NCBI GenBank assembly: GCA_009599575.1
Contig: VWND01000001.1
Location: 1,178,001-1,242,000 of the forward strand
DNA: 64,000 bases
From: Blumeriella jaapii
Lineage: Eukaryota > Ascomycota > Leotiomycetes > Helotiales > Drepanopezizaceae
Direction of reading: 5' to 3'
Positions 1 through 10,838 of the stretch are shown here, piece after piece. Each line of letters opens with the position of its first letter. The first letter of the stretch is position 1. A model generated the notes under the pieces. The model ran no database searches and was not told the DNA's origin. It saw nothing but the letters and a program-made list of their open reading frames with translations. The translations under genes and the position numbers were made by a program.

Positions 1-474
1 CGAACGCCTTTTCACATACGCCGATACAACTGCTTGCAGCATTCGACGTATTTGTTCCACCGATTCGTCAAATACGCTGTCGAATCGGTTACATTGATAG
101 GGCGGTTATACGAAAGCGCTATACCGGGTTTTCGATTGTCAAGCTATCGATCTTTCCGCCTTTTCATCTTAATCATGCCCTTTTGGAATTCTCAGCAAGT
201 ATGCCTTCGTTAGGCAAATCGTAAAAAAAAACATCTTCGAAGTTGCTCTTCAGAGATACCCTATGTAGGTTAACGCAATAGTGGGTTCTTATGTTGTTGA
301 AGTATGAACTTGTTGATGTAAAGTAGCGATTCTCGCTAATTGACCCTAGCCCCACTTTCTCCACTTGAACCTGACCGCTCGGCAGAACTTTTTTTTTCTT
401 GATAAGGAACTTTCCTATCAACATATCGATCAATCAACCACCGATCAACCACCGATCATCCCCACCACGTCACA
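1..474. other. 5' flank of the Nug1 gene, no gene recognised
   Basis: No coding region with recognisable protein character is visible. The last 50 bases before the Nug1 start contain repeated CAACCACCGATC-like copies and would be leader or promoter sequence. An upstream gene could end just outside the window. Confidence 0.5.
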
Positions 475-2121
475 ATGGCGGGAATCAACAAACCAGGCAG
501 TACGTCCCAGGACAGATTGCGCCTTACAGAAGCTAATCGTTGATCAGAGCCGAAGTCGAAAAGACGTCCCGTTCGCCTTCGGGAGAGCATCAAGAAAGCT
601 TCTGCCGCGAAGCAAAAGAAGGACCGCAAGGCGGGAAAGAAAAATCCAGAATGGCGGTCGAAATTGAAGAAGGATCCGGGTATCCCGAATCTGTTTCCAT
701 ACAAAGACAAGATTCTCGCCGAGATTGAGGAGGGGCGAAGAAGGAAGACCGAAGAGGCTGAGAAGCGTCGAGCGAATGCAAAAGCCACAAAGACCGGCGA
801 GAAATCCGGCGAGCAGATCGAGCGTGAAATTGAGGCCCGAATGGAAGGCGTGGAGGAAGAAGACATCATGGACGAGGATATGGAGGACGATTTCGACGAA
901 GATGCCAACCCCATGGCGGCGTTGCTGGCCAGCGCTAGAGCTGCCGCCCAGGAGTACGAGGACGAGCTCGAGAGTGGTGACGAGATGGATGAGGACGATT
1001 CTTCGGACTCGGACGATCAAGAGGCGGGTGTTGAGCTTTCCGGCCTCCCTACGCGGAAAGATGGCTCGAGAAAAGCCTTCGACAAGATCTTCAAGCAGGT
1101 TGTTGAACAAGCAGATGTCGTTCTCTACGTCCTCGACGCCCGCGACCCTGAAGGCACTCGGTCCAAGGAAGTTGAGCGCATGGTCATGGCGGCTGCGAGC
1201 GGTGGAAAGCGACTCATTTTGATACTTAACAAAATTGACCTCATCCCCGGCCCAGTCCTCAAGACCTGGCTTCTTCACCTCCGACGATACTTCCCCACCA
1301 TTCCCCTCCGGGCTTCAGGCCCCGCGCCTAACGCACACACCTTCAACCACAAGCAGCTGACCGTCCAAAGCACATCCCAGACACTCTTCAAAGCACTGAA
1401 GTCCTTCGCTGCTGCTAAGCAACTCAAGCGTGCTATTTCTGTGGGCGTCATTGGCTACCCCAATGTCGGAAAGTCTTCTGTTATCAACGCTCTTACTTCT
1501 CGCATGGGAGGAGCAGGTGCCGCATGCCCCGTTGGAGCCGAAGCTGGCGTCACTACATCTCTTCGCGAGGTCAAGATTGACAGCAAGCTGAAGCTTCTCG
1601 ATTCTCCCGGGATTGTGTTTCCTAGCGCAGGCGATGGAACCAAGGCCGCGAAGAGGGAAGAGCAAGCTCGCCTCGTCCTTCTGAACGCCGTTCCACCAAA
1701 GCAAATTGAAGACCCTGTCCCAGCGGTCAATTTGTTGTTGAAGCGTCTGTCAGGCTCCGAAGGAATGATGGATAAGCTGATGGGTGTCTATGGCCTTCCG
1801 CCCCTGATGCAGACCGACGGAGACATGACAACCGATTTTCTGATCCAGGTAGCGCGCAAGAGAGGACGTCTAGGCAAGGGCGGAGTCCCGAACCTGAACA
1901 GCGCTGCTACGACGGTCATCACAGATTGGAGAGATGGTCGCATTCAAGGCTGGATGGACGCGCCAGTTCTGGCTATCGCGTCTAGTGCACCAGATGCCAG
2001 CGCGGCCCACGCTGTCGGTGATCAGAAAGAGATCGTCACCGAGTGGGCAGCCGAGTTCAAGCTCGAGGGACTTTGGGGCGATGGGAAAGTGGAGATGGTG
2101 GACGATGCTATGCAGGAGTAA
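475..2121 (+). CDS. NUG1: Nucleolar GTP-binding protein Nug1/Grn1 (nucleostemin family)
   Basis: Circularly permuted GTPase that acts in the nucleolus and nucleus in maturation and export of the 60S pre-ribosome. Exons are 475-499 and 548-2121, giving 532 aa. The 48-base intron has GTACGT at its start and GCTAATC before the CAG; splicing yields a basic start reading MAGINKPGKPKSKRRPVRLR, which is why this start was chosen. The N-terminal 60 residues are Lys/Arg rich (Grn1 domain). An acidic stretch lies near residues 110-165. The G4 motif NKID (about 236) precedes G1 GYPNVGKSS (about 311-319) and G3 DSPG (about 360), the order expected for the YlqF/Nug family. Length fits Nug1. No damage is seen. 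Nog2, a longer relative, is less likely because of the N-terminus. Confidence 0.93.
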
Positions 2122-2705
2122 GGGTAACATTTGCGCAGTGGAGTTGTGGCGTATGAAACAGCGAGGTGGGAAGGGTTGTGTAATGCCAGCTTGAGCCTCC
2201 ACGGAAGGGCCTGACAATGGATGAACATGATAGGTATTTGGTCGTGAGTCTCTAAACAAGGACAGTAAGTGATACAAGATGCGACCATCATGGCCGTCTA
2301 GGGATTTCTGCACATCACGTGTTCGCCCAGCCACCCCACGTTCTCGACATGGCAGTCTGAGTGGCCACCGCTCGGGACCCCGGTATCACCAATCAGGTGG
2401 AGCACGCGACAGTCGTGGTCATCTTTTCTCAAGTGAGTGAGTGAGTGAGCGAGTGCTCTGATGCCATGTAGGCACATGGTAAGCAGCAATCGGTAGTCCG
2501 ACGACGACGACGACGGAGGACGGAGAACGGCCGTCGTCTTGCAATCAAATCGCGCTTCTTGGATATCCCGACAAGAACCTCCTCCTCCCCTATATTCTTC
2601 GTCTTCTTCATCTTCTCTCCCATTTCCTTTCTTCTTACCACTCTTCCTACCCTTCACCGCACACGAGATCGTTCGCCAGCAGGTATCTACCTCGTTCAAT
2701 ACAAG
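2122..2705. promoter_or_regulatory. Nug1 3' flank and promoter/leader of the bHLH gene
   Basis: No gene is seen. A GTGA tetramer array (2432-2455), a run of ACG triplets (about 2500-2516) and a long CT-rich leader (about 2570-2665) precede the bHLH start, as is common in fungal promoters. Confidence 0.5.
2432..2455. repeat. (GTGA)n microsatellite
   Basis: About six GTGA units, one carrying a C variant, lie some 250 bases upstream of the bHLH start codon. Confidence 0.8.
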
Positions 2706-3840
2706 ATGCCGCGTCCTGCCCAGCCGCCCACGCCCGCCTCCTCGACAGAGATCAAGTCGAAGAAAGAGGATGGCTCGCGCTTCTCGTCGTCTCTGCAGAT
2801 ATCCTTCGAACTCCCCCCTCCCGCCGTGGCCTCCTCGGTCAAATCGTCTTCGCTCGCCATTCCAGCAAGTGAGGTTGTCAAGATTCGCCGGCGATCGTCT
2901 GCCGCACAACCCCCAGCGGCGAAAGATGCCTTTGCCCTTCCTCCTCCGCCCACAAGATCTCGCATGATCATACAAATGAAGCCTCATGGGCAGCAGGAGG
3001 AAGACGGGGCCTTGAGTGAATCTCTGAACCCTGCCACCGGCAAGAATGCGGCAGCGCCGTCCAAGAAGAAGCAGCCGTCGTCGACAAGTGTTGCGGGCCG
3101 GAAGATCGCCAGAAAGACGGCACACAGTCTCATCGAGCGCCGGAGAAGATCCAAGATGAATGAAGAGTTCGGCGTGCTGAAAGACATGATTCCAGCATGT
3201 ACCGGAGAAATGCACAAGTTGGCTATTCTGCAAGTAAGTGTTTCGCGGGCAGCCCGTGCTTGTTAGTCGCTCACGCTTCGCCAAGGCATCTATCGACTAT
3301 GTTCGATATCTCGAAGACTGCGTCGCAAAGCTCCAGGCAGAGAACGATCGAACCAACGCCACGCCGAGCACCGACCAGTCCGTCGTTCCTCCGTCATTCA
3401 GCCGAGATGTACACGGTAGCTCTAAGCAATATCACTCATTTGGGGAGCAGGAAGATGTAGAAATGGGAGGCTCTGAGCAGGCATCGCCTACATATTCTAC
3501 GCCTGTCGTACATTCTAACAGTCTATCGGCTTCTCCCGCACTCATCCCCCAGGATTGCACGAATCTTCGCGATTCGTACTCGTCGGTGTCGACAGATCAC
3601 CGCCACTATAGCTTCAGCGCGTCCACCATAACTTCGCTGGCGCGGAGACCCGGGGTGTATGAGTACGCTCGCAGTGCAGCCTCCGCGGGGTCGGCTTTGA
3701 CCAGCCCGGCCTTGTTACCGCAGCAAGATCCGGATCGAGAAGCCACTGCTGCCCTTCTGATGCTCAATTCCGATCGCAGAGCCCCGAACAACAGCATAGG
3801 TGGACGAAGAATGAGTGTCAAGGATTTACTCAGCACGTAA
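2706..3840 (+). CDS. bHLH transcription factor
   Basis: DNA-binding regulator of the basic helix-loop-helix class. Exons are 2706-3233 and 3286-3840 (360 aa). The intron has GTAAGT and ends CCAAG; it splits helix 2 exactly, joining LAILQ to ASIDYVRYLEDCV. The basic region and helix 1 (ARKTAHSLIERRRRSKMNEE) lie at about 135-160, the loop contains a PACTG segment, and helix 2 runs to about 193. The ERRRR stretch with the preceding His and Glu is the E-box contact pattern known for this class. The rest is low-complexity Ser/Pro/Ala sequence and a C-terminus ending VKDLLST. The first ATG of the frame is used. The ascomycete Esc1/SclR-like group is a plausible home, but I cannot assign an orthologue or a target pathway. 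Confidence 0.88.
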
Positions 3841-4181
3841 CATGTATTCCGTAGTTGATTCGGGGGGGAAGCCTAACGTTTCGACGAATGTTATGCTAGC
3901 GTTCACACGGGGACGGGCGGTCCTTTGCAGCTATGAAGTAGATCTTCGCTCGTTTTTGACTCGCTGTTAGATGTCTAATATCAACATAAAAACCCTGCCA
4001 GATTCAGCAACTACGGAAGTAGCACAGATCTCGCGGTGATCATTACCTATGACAAAAGCAAAAATCAAGAACGCGAGTGCATCCAGGCTTGTACAGTCCT
4101 GATGGCATGCAGCGAGGAAGACGGCCGTCGGTGGACCTGTCGCCAGGCGAATTCAACACCTGTGCTTAAAGCTCGGGCTCA

Positions 4182-4213
4182 AGAGAGCGGTAGCTCATGA
4201 GCTACTGTTCTCT
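4182..4213. repeat. 32-base inverted repeat / hairpin
   Basis: The core GTAGCTCATGAGCTAC (4190-4205) is a perfect palindrome. Pairing continues outward to 4182/4213 with only two G-T wobbles, so the arms form a 16-pair stem with no real loop. It lies about 340 bases after the bHLH stop codon. Confidence 0.85.
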
Positions 4214-4530
4214 AGCATATCGCCAGTACCATCCCAGAAGTCCGCAGATGGTGGACTGGGTAGCATAATTTGCCTACCAAGTTCTCCGTTCCGTTTGGCC
4301 ATAGTCAGCAAAGTACCTACATACTTAGTATAAGAACAACATCCGGGGCAGGCTTTAGCCACTCACATCTTTGCGTGTCGGGCTTGCTATAAATGGTGTT
4401 GTATGCATGCTAATTCTTGTGCACTGTAACCCCGAGTCTTCTATAAATTTTTGGGGGGGAAGAGGGGGGACATTTTCCCACATACTTCCTACCTTTAGGT
4501 GCTGCTGGTTGGATAGGAGCAAGGTAGGCA

Positions 4531-4533
<3 letters not shown>

Positions 4534-4564
<31 letters not shown>
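4534..4564. repeat. (TC)n microsatellite
   Basis: About fifteen uninterrupted TC units. Confidence 0.95.
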
Positions 4565-4566
<2 letters not shown>

Positions 4567-5458
4567 TCAACGCCCTCGAAGCTTTGCGAAATCACTTGCG
4601 AGTTCTCCTCTTCCAGATCTTATATCATTTTCCCCTGCTTAGTAAGGTGGTAGGTACCTTTACTGCCCGATGTACGTAGCCCAAGCTGCTCTCGCGCTTA
4701 CCCTCTGCGGCATCTCCCCGTGTGACGTCGAGCAACTTATCATGATCACCACCAAACCATCCTGTAGATACATCCCCTCTTCGCACAGTACCTTACTGTA
4801 CCTCGAGGAACGAGAAGCTACTCGAACGGACGCGGCTCGAGCTTCCTGACCCTCGGCCAGACACTTGCTGCTCGCCTGTGCGCCTGACGAGTCGTCGATT
4901 TCCCGCGGCCTCTGTTACTACGATCTTATTATCGCATAGACACAGATGCATCTTCAGACATAAGAACGGGGGAATGAGGAGGTACCTGCTGTGGGATGGT
5001 TGGAGGCCGTTCGTCGATGGTGGACTTTGACATCTGTGAGAACAGGACGGCACGAGCTGGAATTGCAGTTGGGACCCGTCTCTGCCCCCAATTAGTATGG
5101 TCTATATATAACAGGAGCGATACGAAAAGATCTCGGATCAAGACGAAGTTGATGTTGGGTGTCGTAAAGGAGACCGTCAAGTAAAATCACGACTAGGCGA
5201 TGACCTGCAGACCAACAAGCTTTTTTGTACCAAATGGCTCTATCATCACTAGGAGCTGATCACACGAAGTCCTTTGGGATTCAAAGTCATTTATTCATTC
5301 ACCCATTCGTGATTTTGTGATACGCTGGTGAAAAACGCCCTGATGCCCGCCTGGTATCATGGTACCTCCTGGTTTCTGCTTCAGCCCATAAGCAACCTTT
5401 CTGTAACGCCTGAGCTTGAGATCCAGCCAAGTGTAGAAGCCATTTTGACCCAGAGCAT

Positions 5459-6518
5459 TCACCACAAGGAGCCTCTGCAGCCCTTGGCCCCGCAGAGACA
5501 CTTGGTCAAGCCCTTCGTCACGCGCTGTTCGGAGACGCCGTCGGTATAGTCGAAGGTCAATTCCGTGCCAGGCTGGATGTCTTCGATCGCGAAGAAGCAC
5601 AGTCGGTGGAGATGTCTCTCGGCGTGTTCGGTAACAACGGCGAAGATGCGAAGGTTCGGGTCACACGAGTGGTTGATGAAACGGGTCGGGCCGGACTTGA
5701 ACTCGCCGTCAATCTCAACCGGCTCACCACTGAGTCGCGGGTCTGTGCTATTCTGGTCTTGGAACTTGTCCAGCGCGAACAGATAGATGTCCTTCTTCTT
5801 CTTGTCGGTGGCTTCCTTCCTACGCCGGTTGGCCTCGGCTGGGGTAATCATCTCGCCCACATACTCGCCGACGAACTGGCCACGCTTGATATGCTCGGTC
5901 GATCTGATACCTGTATGGCGGTTAGTGGCTACAGATGAAGAGTACGGATTGGAATCTGATTGACTTACCCCAACCGCGATTGGCAGTAGGGAACACTTGG
6001 AGGGGCACCTTCCGACCTTGTCCGACCACCCGATTGGGGCAGCGTTCGCTGCAGCTGCATCTCTCGTGACACTCGTAGATGGGCAATCTTGAATGGAGCA
6101 TCCAGCCACGAAGGCAGCCCTTTCGGTCTCCGGTCACATGATAGGCGCCTGCCGTGTAACCCCGGACGGAGGTCCAATCGACGTCCTCGAAGCATTCGCA
6201 CGTTTGATCGAGGCACGATGCGTCGTCTTCGCAGTTGCATCCGGTGCGCACACTATCCTCTGCTAACTCGACATCGTAAGCAATGCTCTTCTCGATGAAT
6301 TGGAAGCTTGTGGGAATCTCGAGCGTCGTGTCCTGCTCGAAGACGATCGAGATAGGGTACTGCTCGTGCGAGTCGAACTGGCGAAACTGGCAGTAATGAC
6401 ACGTTCTCTCCTGCTCGGCAAACGTGGGATCGTCCTTGCCATGGTAGAAGAAGTGGCACTTGTGACGATGGTCCATGGCGTGGCGCGCGCCAATCATGTC
6501 GGCGGTTGGTTGGGCCAT
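5459..6518 (-). CDS. dim-5: Histone H3 lysine-9 methyltransferase, DIM-5/Clr4/KMT1 type
   Basis: SET-domain enzyme that places H3K9 methylation, the mark of heterochromatin and, in many filamentous fungi, the guide for DNA methylation. Exons on the minus strand are 6518-5969 and 5910-5459 (58-base intron GTAAGT..ACAG), giving 333 aa, almost the length of Neurospora DIM-5 (331). Order: N-terminal zinc-free part; Cys-rich pre-SET (about 98-165, with CNC, CLDQTCEC and CHERCSCSERC clusters); SET domain beginning RGWGIRSTEHIKRGQFVGEY; NHSCDPN at 263-269 (cofactor and knot residues); ELTFDY at 300-305; post-SET Cys at 321, 323 and 328 ending in RGSLW. All zinc and catalytic motifs look intact. No chromodomain is present, as in DIM-5 and unlike Clr4. 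Confidence 0.95.
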
Positions 6519-6830
6519 CTAGTAGTCAAGTGAAGGTCTGGGTGAAGTTAGGGATGTGCTGTACGAAGTAATTGTGCGTGGGGAAAATGGAGGCCTCGGC
6601 ACCGGAGCTAATCTCTCCCGTGACCTACTACATCCTTGCACGCAGTACAGTCGAAAGGAAGTTGGATCCTGCATTGACGGTTTCTGAACGCAGAAGTTGT
6701 TTGGTTTGTAGATTCGAAAGGATGCCTTCAGTGCAGCTGGAGTAAGTAAAATGTCGGTTACGATAACCGAGCCCCTGAGAAAGGCGGGTCGAGCCAAGAG
6801 CTGGGGCTTAGCGGGTCTCGAGCAAGCGAA

Positions 6831-6923
6831 AAAGGCTGAAGTCCCCCAAGGCTGGACCCCAAGGCTGAAGCTCAAGGCTGAAGCTCAAGGCTGAAGCTCA
6901 AGGCTGAATGAAGCTCAAGGCTG
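6831..6923. repeat. Tandem AAGGCTGAAGCTC minisatellite
   Basis: Imperfect copies of a 13-base unit, AAGGCTGAAGCTC, with shorter variants at the left end. The block lies in the DIM-5/Rrp1 divergent promoter. Confidence 0.85.
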
Positions 6924-6952
6924 TGAGCACGGGCCATGAAAACCTGAACTTT

Positions 6953-7017
6953 CCATCACCCATCACCCATCACCCATCACCACCTCACCACCTCACCACC
7001 TCACCACCTCACCACCC
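6953..7017. repeat. CATCACC / CACCTCAC tandem repeats
   Basis: Four CATCACC-type heptamers pass directly into four ACCTCACC octamers. The block ends about 50 bases before the Rrp1 start codon, so it probably lies in the leader or core promoter. Confidence 0.85.
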
Positions 7018-7069
7018 CACCTAAACTTGCCCAAGTACCCATTTACCTTGTACCTCATCCCCACCATAA

Positions 7070-7856
7070 ATGGCGTCCGATATCCAGCAAACGCCTTTTG
7101 TCAAACAGCTTGCTGCCAACGGTACGACTCACTCCCCGGCCTCCCTCAAGCGTCGCCCGCCTGCCTAACATGCGCCTAGACAGACCGACCCGTGATGCCG
7201 CCGTCGAATCTCTGCGCACCTTCCTCTCCGGCCGGCGCGAGTTGCCCCCGCTCGAGTTGATGAAGCTGTGGAAAGGCCTCTTCTACTGCATGTGGATGTC
7301 GGACCGGCCGCGCACGCAGCAAGCCCTCGCAAACTCTCTCGCAGACCTCGTGGCAGCGCTGCCCTCCGAGAGCACCATCCCCTTCCTGCGCGCCTTCTGG
7401 CAGACGATGCAGAGGGAGTGGACGAACATCGATGTGTTGCGCATGGAGAAATTCCTGTTGTTGACGAGGAGGTATCTGGGAGCGACTTTCAAGTCGATGG
7501 CGGAAGACGGGTGGGCCCATGAGGTGGTGAGCGCGCACATGGACTTGTTGGCGGAAGTGCCGTGTAATGTCGCGGACGTGCGGGTCCCCAATGGCTTGAG
7601 GTTCCACGTCATCGATATTTATGTGGATGAGTTGGAGAGAGTGGGGATTTTGGGTGACGAAGGGAAGGACCAGACGGTGGACAGATTATTAGGACCGTTG
7701 AGAGCATTGGCAAAGGAAAGTCCGACGAAGCCCGTCAGGATAAAGGCCAGGGAGGCTCTCGAGGATGCGAGACTACCAGGAAATGCGAAGCTCGCGGCAC
7801 AAGCAGAGGTCGGCGGCACGAAGGAAGACGATGCTTGGGATGGGATCGAGGACTAA
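7070..7856 (+). CDS. RRP1: Ribosomal RNA processing protein 1 (Rrp1/Nop52)
   Basis: Nucleolar protein needed for 27S pre-rRNA processing in 60S assembly. Exons are 7070-7121 and 7180-7856 (58-base intron GTACGA..CCTAG), giving 242 aa. Splicing joins MASDIQQTPFVKQLAAN to DRPTRDAAVESLRTFL; the Nop52 signature continues with LKLMKLWKGLFYCMWMSD-like sequence (here LELMKLWKGLFYCMWMSDRP), followed by helices with KFLLLTRR and a FHVIDIYVDELERVG segment. The C-terminus is short and acidic (ends DAWDGIED). It is slightly shorter than yeast Rrp1 (278 aa) but covers the conserved domain. It shares a promoter region with DIM-5. Confidence 0.93.
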
Positions 7857-8082
7857 CTCATCGTGCACGAGTGCCATTAGCGGCCTGTATATTCACATGC
7901 TTCCATGAAAAGCAAAAGGCCGGGACAATGCAAGGCGCATAGGTCAAATCCAATTTTTTCTACCGTCGGCACCCTTGCATGCAGACATGACCCCGTACTT
8001 TGTTCGCGTAAGCGATCTACCTATTGGGTATCGAAAAGAGAACTAACTATACACAGAACGCCTCCTATATGGAAATACAAGA

Positions 8083-9810
8083 TCAAACCGGACCAGGAGC
8101 CTCGTACATGTGACCGGACTTTGATAGTACGGTACCAAGTCCTTTATGAACCTCGGTCTGAAATGGTTGGAAGGGAATACGCTCGCCGTCGACACTGATA
8201 AAGCCGTCGGTCTGGTTTTTGGGAATGATGCGGTATCCCAGGACTTTGCGATACCAGACTCCAGGCATTTCGAAAAACTTGCCGGTTTCCACGGCGAACA
8301 TCATCTTCATGGCAAGGATGCGACTGATGTCGCCATTGATACAGACAAGGTCCATGTAACCGTCATTGGGTAAAGCGCACGGAAAGAAGTTGGCGTCTGA
8401 AGCCATGTATGCCATCTGGGAATTATTAGTCACAGAAAAAGATGGTGAGAGTAGCATAGGCTAGATACTTACATTACCGCAGTAGAAATTTCCAAGTTTG
8501 TCGTAAGGAATTAGTTCCCAGCCTTCGGGCAATTTATCATTGACAGTCCCGTATCTCAGGGGTGGTAGACCTTCCTCGTTCCCACTACTTGCCGAAGCAT
8601 CATCGTCCAGGAGATTCTTGTAGCCCCTTCGTTCGTTCGCCGGCTCATGGTTGTTTTGTTCCCTCTGATAATGCTCTTTAATCTCTTGCTTGTCATCAAT
8701 AGCAACCTTGACTGCGATATCACAAGGATACAAAACTTTATTTATCAGCCGAACCAGAAACCCATAGGTAAATCGTTGGCTCCCCAAGAATCGGAGGTGT
8801 TCAGTTGCCAGATCTGACTCTGCGACAATACCAACTGATTGCGATAGGAAACTAAGGGTCCGGGTGTCCCCTTGAGTAACGGAGATCAGGTCCAGGGGAG
8901 TCGGTATGCCTTTTAATATAGCCAAAGTAGCCAAACTAGGACTATCGGTCCCATTGAGGTTGCAGCTCATGCCGTTACCACTGCCGCCTGGGATGTTGAC
9001 CACTGCAATCTTCGACAATGCCTTCTTGGCATCCGGTCTTTGCCCGAGGCCGTTAAACACTTCGTGCGGTAGTCCATCCCCTGAGACAGATGCCACAACA
9101 TCAAATGCCTCGATGTCCAGCTTCTCCGAGATTATCAGGGCCTCCCCGCGGTAACTTGTCTTTATCACGTCCACTGTACAGTTGGCAGCCTTTAGCAGAG
9201 GTTCGGCGTAACGATAATACCATTTCTCAGCACAGCCTTTTCCGCTATAAGGGTTGACCAGAACCTTTATTCGTTTCCGCTTCTGCGACTCGCCGTAGGA
9301 TCGATCCAGAAGTCTGTGCACCCACTTGTTGACAAATTCCACCATCTGATATTCAACCGAATACTCCAAGGTCGCGGGGCGGACAACGGTCTTCGATGTA
9401 GGCGACGCATATTGCAGGGTGAGTTTGGAGTCTTTGAGCTCCGCCCAGAGGACGTTGTAGAATGGAATCGCACGAGTGTTGGCGGTTCCTGGGAGCCGTG
9501 TCAGCTGGATTCAGAGGATGATATATGGGCATTTGCCGGGCATTACCGGTTGACCAAAGGCGGCAACAGTTCCTCTTTTCTCTCTCCTCGAAAGCTTCGT
9601 CTGCCGGCAGCGGTTAGACAGAGTCCAGACCAGTGTAGGGAGTGCAGGCTCACCTAATACAACAAGAGAATCCGTCCCCAGAGTCAGGGACACATTCCTG
9701 CCCAGCGCCAGGGTAGCGGCTGCGGCGAAGGAGTTTCCATGGCCGGCATCCTCGAAGGAGCCAACAGGGTCGACAAAAGGATTGTCGGCGGGCGCAGAAG
9801 CCGTTGTCAT
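8083..9810 (-). CDS. Sphingoid long-chain-base (sphingosine) kinase, Lcb4/Lcb5 type
   Basis: Phosphorylates sphingoid bases with ATP, linking ceramide turnover to signalling. Exons on the minus strand are 9810-9654, 9488-8473 and 8415-8083 (introns of 165 and 57 bases), giving 501 aa. The frame is maintained across both joints, the first giving LGTDSLVVLGTANTRAIPFY, typical for the family's N-terminus. The diacylglycerol-kinase-like catalytic domain shows NPYSGKG (about 131-137), SGDGL followed by HEVFNGL (188-200), and NIPGGSGNGM (217-226). The last exon carries the C-terminal beta region (DGYMDLVCINGD). It is shorter than yeast Lcb4 (624 aa) but contains all core motifs. The upstream flank carries a G-rich array on the opposite strand. 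It is convergent with Rrp1, 226 bases apart. Confidence 0.94.
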
Positions 9811-9892
9811 ATCGTAGATGGCCTTGATACCCCAAGCATCCTTGTGGAAGAGAGGCTGCGATGGTGGGAGAGGGTCGAGGAGGTGGCTTGCT

Positions 9893-9950
9893 GGTTGCGG
9901 GTTGCGGGTTGCGGGTTGCGAGCTGCGGGTTGCGGGCTGCGGGCTGCTCT
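9893..9950 (+). repeat. (TTGCGGG)n array, G-quadruplex-like
   Basis: GGG triplets are spaced mainly by four bases (TTGC or CTGC), with six GGG runs and one degenerate unit. The G-rich strand is plus, the template strand for the sphingoid kinase, whose start is about 85 bases away. Confidence 0.85.
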
Positions 9951-10278
9951 TTGTCCAAGCGGAGGTGCTTTAAGAAAAAAATGACGGCCGATACCTACTA
10001 CGTGCACCTCCTCCTGTCTACCTAACCGACCCGTGAGCCACGGCACATGGGTTTATCTGCTATGAATCGCGCGCGAGACCAGAGTAGAGTATAGATGGAG
10101 TATGCGGTAGTACAGTACTTTATTAGTAAACCTGGGGACCGGGTTTAAATGTTGGAGGTCAGGGCAACACGGGGTAGATTTTGGAAGTGGAGTAGAGTTC
10201 CTACATAGATAGATAGTACTTGGTGCGAGTAAGTTAGGCGCCACGAGGTAAATCGTTTGTTTACCAGCGATCATGACC

Positions 10279-10468
10279 TACTGTACATGACAGTAGGTAC
10301 ATACTCTTGTGACAGACCTGTACTGTACTTACATCGCACTGTACAGTATATGCTCATGTACCAGTACCGTACTGTACCTGCTTAGGCCAATGTACACAGT
10401 TCTTCGCATAAGCAAAGCACAGGATCCACACCCACAGTACTGTACATACATGGTCCTGTACACATCCT
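10279..10468. repeat. CTGTA/TACAG pentamer cluster
   Basis: Many short pieces such as CTGTACTGTAC and ACTGTACAGTA are scattered over about 190 bases, including self-complementary ACTGTACAGT. Confidence 0.75.
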
Positions 10469-10838
10469 GAAAGCTTACTTTATTGTAACATATTGCTGCA
10501 GGGACACACACCTACAGGACAGATACATAGTAGAAATGTTTCTCTTGCCCACGTCCGGGCTGAGCACTGGGGGACGTACGCAGAGACAGATCAGAACTAT
10601 TCATTGCACACACACCTACCCCTTCTGAATCTACATAACTCCTTTTTGCTTTTCAGCGCCATGCACGGCAGCAAAGCGAAGCTATATCCGCATAGCTCGT
10701 ACCATATTCTACGTCCCATGGTCGTGGCCGCGTCCGGCTACCGTCTATCATTACCTAACAAGCACACCTGCCATTGTAAGTCCTGTAAGGTGCCCAGCAA
10801 TACCCGGCTTTTCATTCGCACTACTGATCCCACTGCAC

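Larger units (their letters stand above)
3841..5458. other. Convergent intergenic region between the bHLH gene and DIM-5
   Basis: No protein gene is supported. The region holds a 32-base inverted repeat (4182-4213), a TC microsatellite (4534-4564) and presumably the two 3' untranslated regions. Confidence 0.55.
6519..7069. promoter_or_regulatory. Shared divergent promoter region of DIM-5 and Rrp1
   Basis: The 551 bases between two start codons facing apart contain two tandem repeat blocks (6831-6923 and 6953-7017). No gene lies inside. Confidence 0.6.
9811..10838. other. Intergenic region between sphingoid kinase promoter and coatomer 3' end
   Basis: Holds the TTGCGGG array (9893-9950) close to the kinase start and a cluster of CTGTA/TACAG pentamers (10279-10468). 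No gene is recognised. Confidence 0.55.

Noticed and set aside
544..1278. 244-aa open frame on the minus strand
   Set aside because: Antisense shadow of Nug1; no family character, and the plus frame carries all GTPase motifs.
2298..3284. 328-aa open frame on the minus strand
   Set aside because: Overlaps the bHLH exon and its promoter; Arg/Gly-rich composition from the opposite strand of coding sequence.
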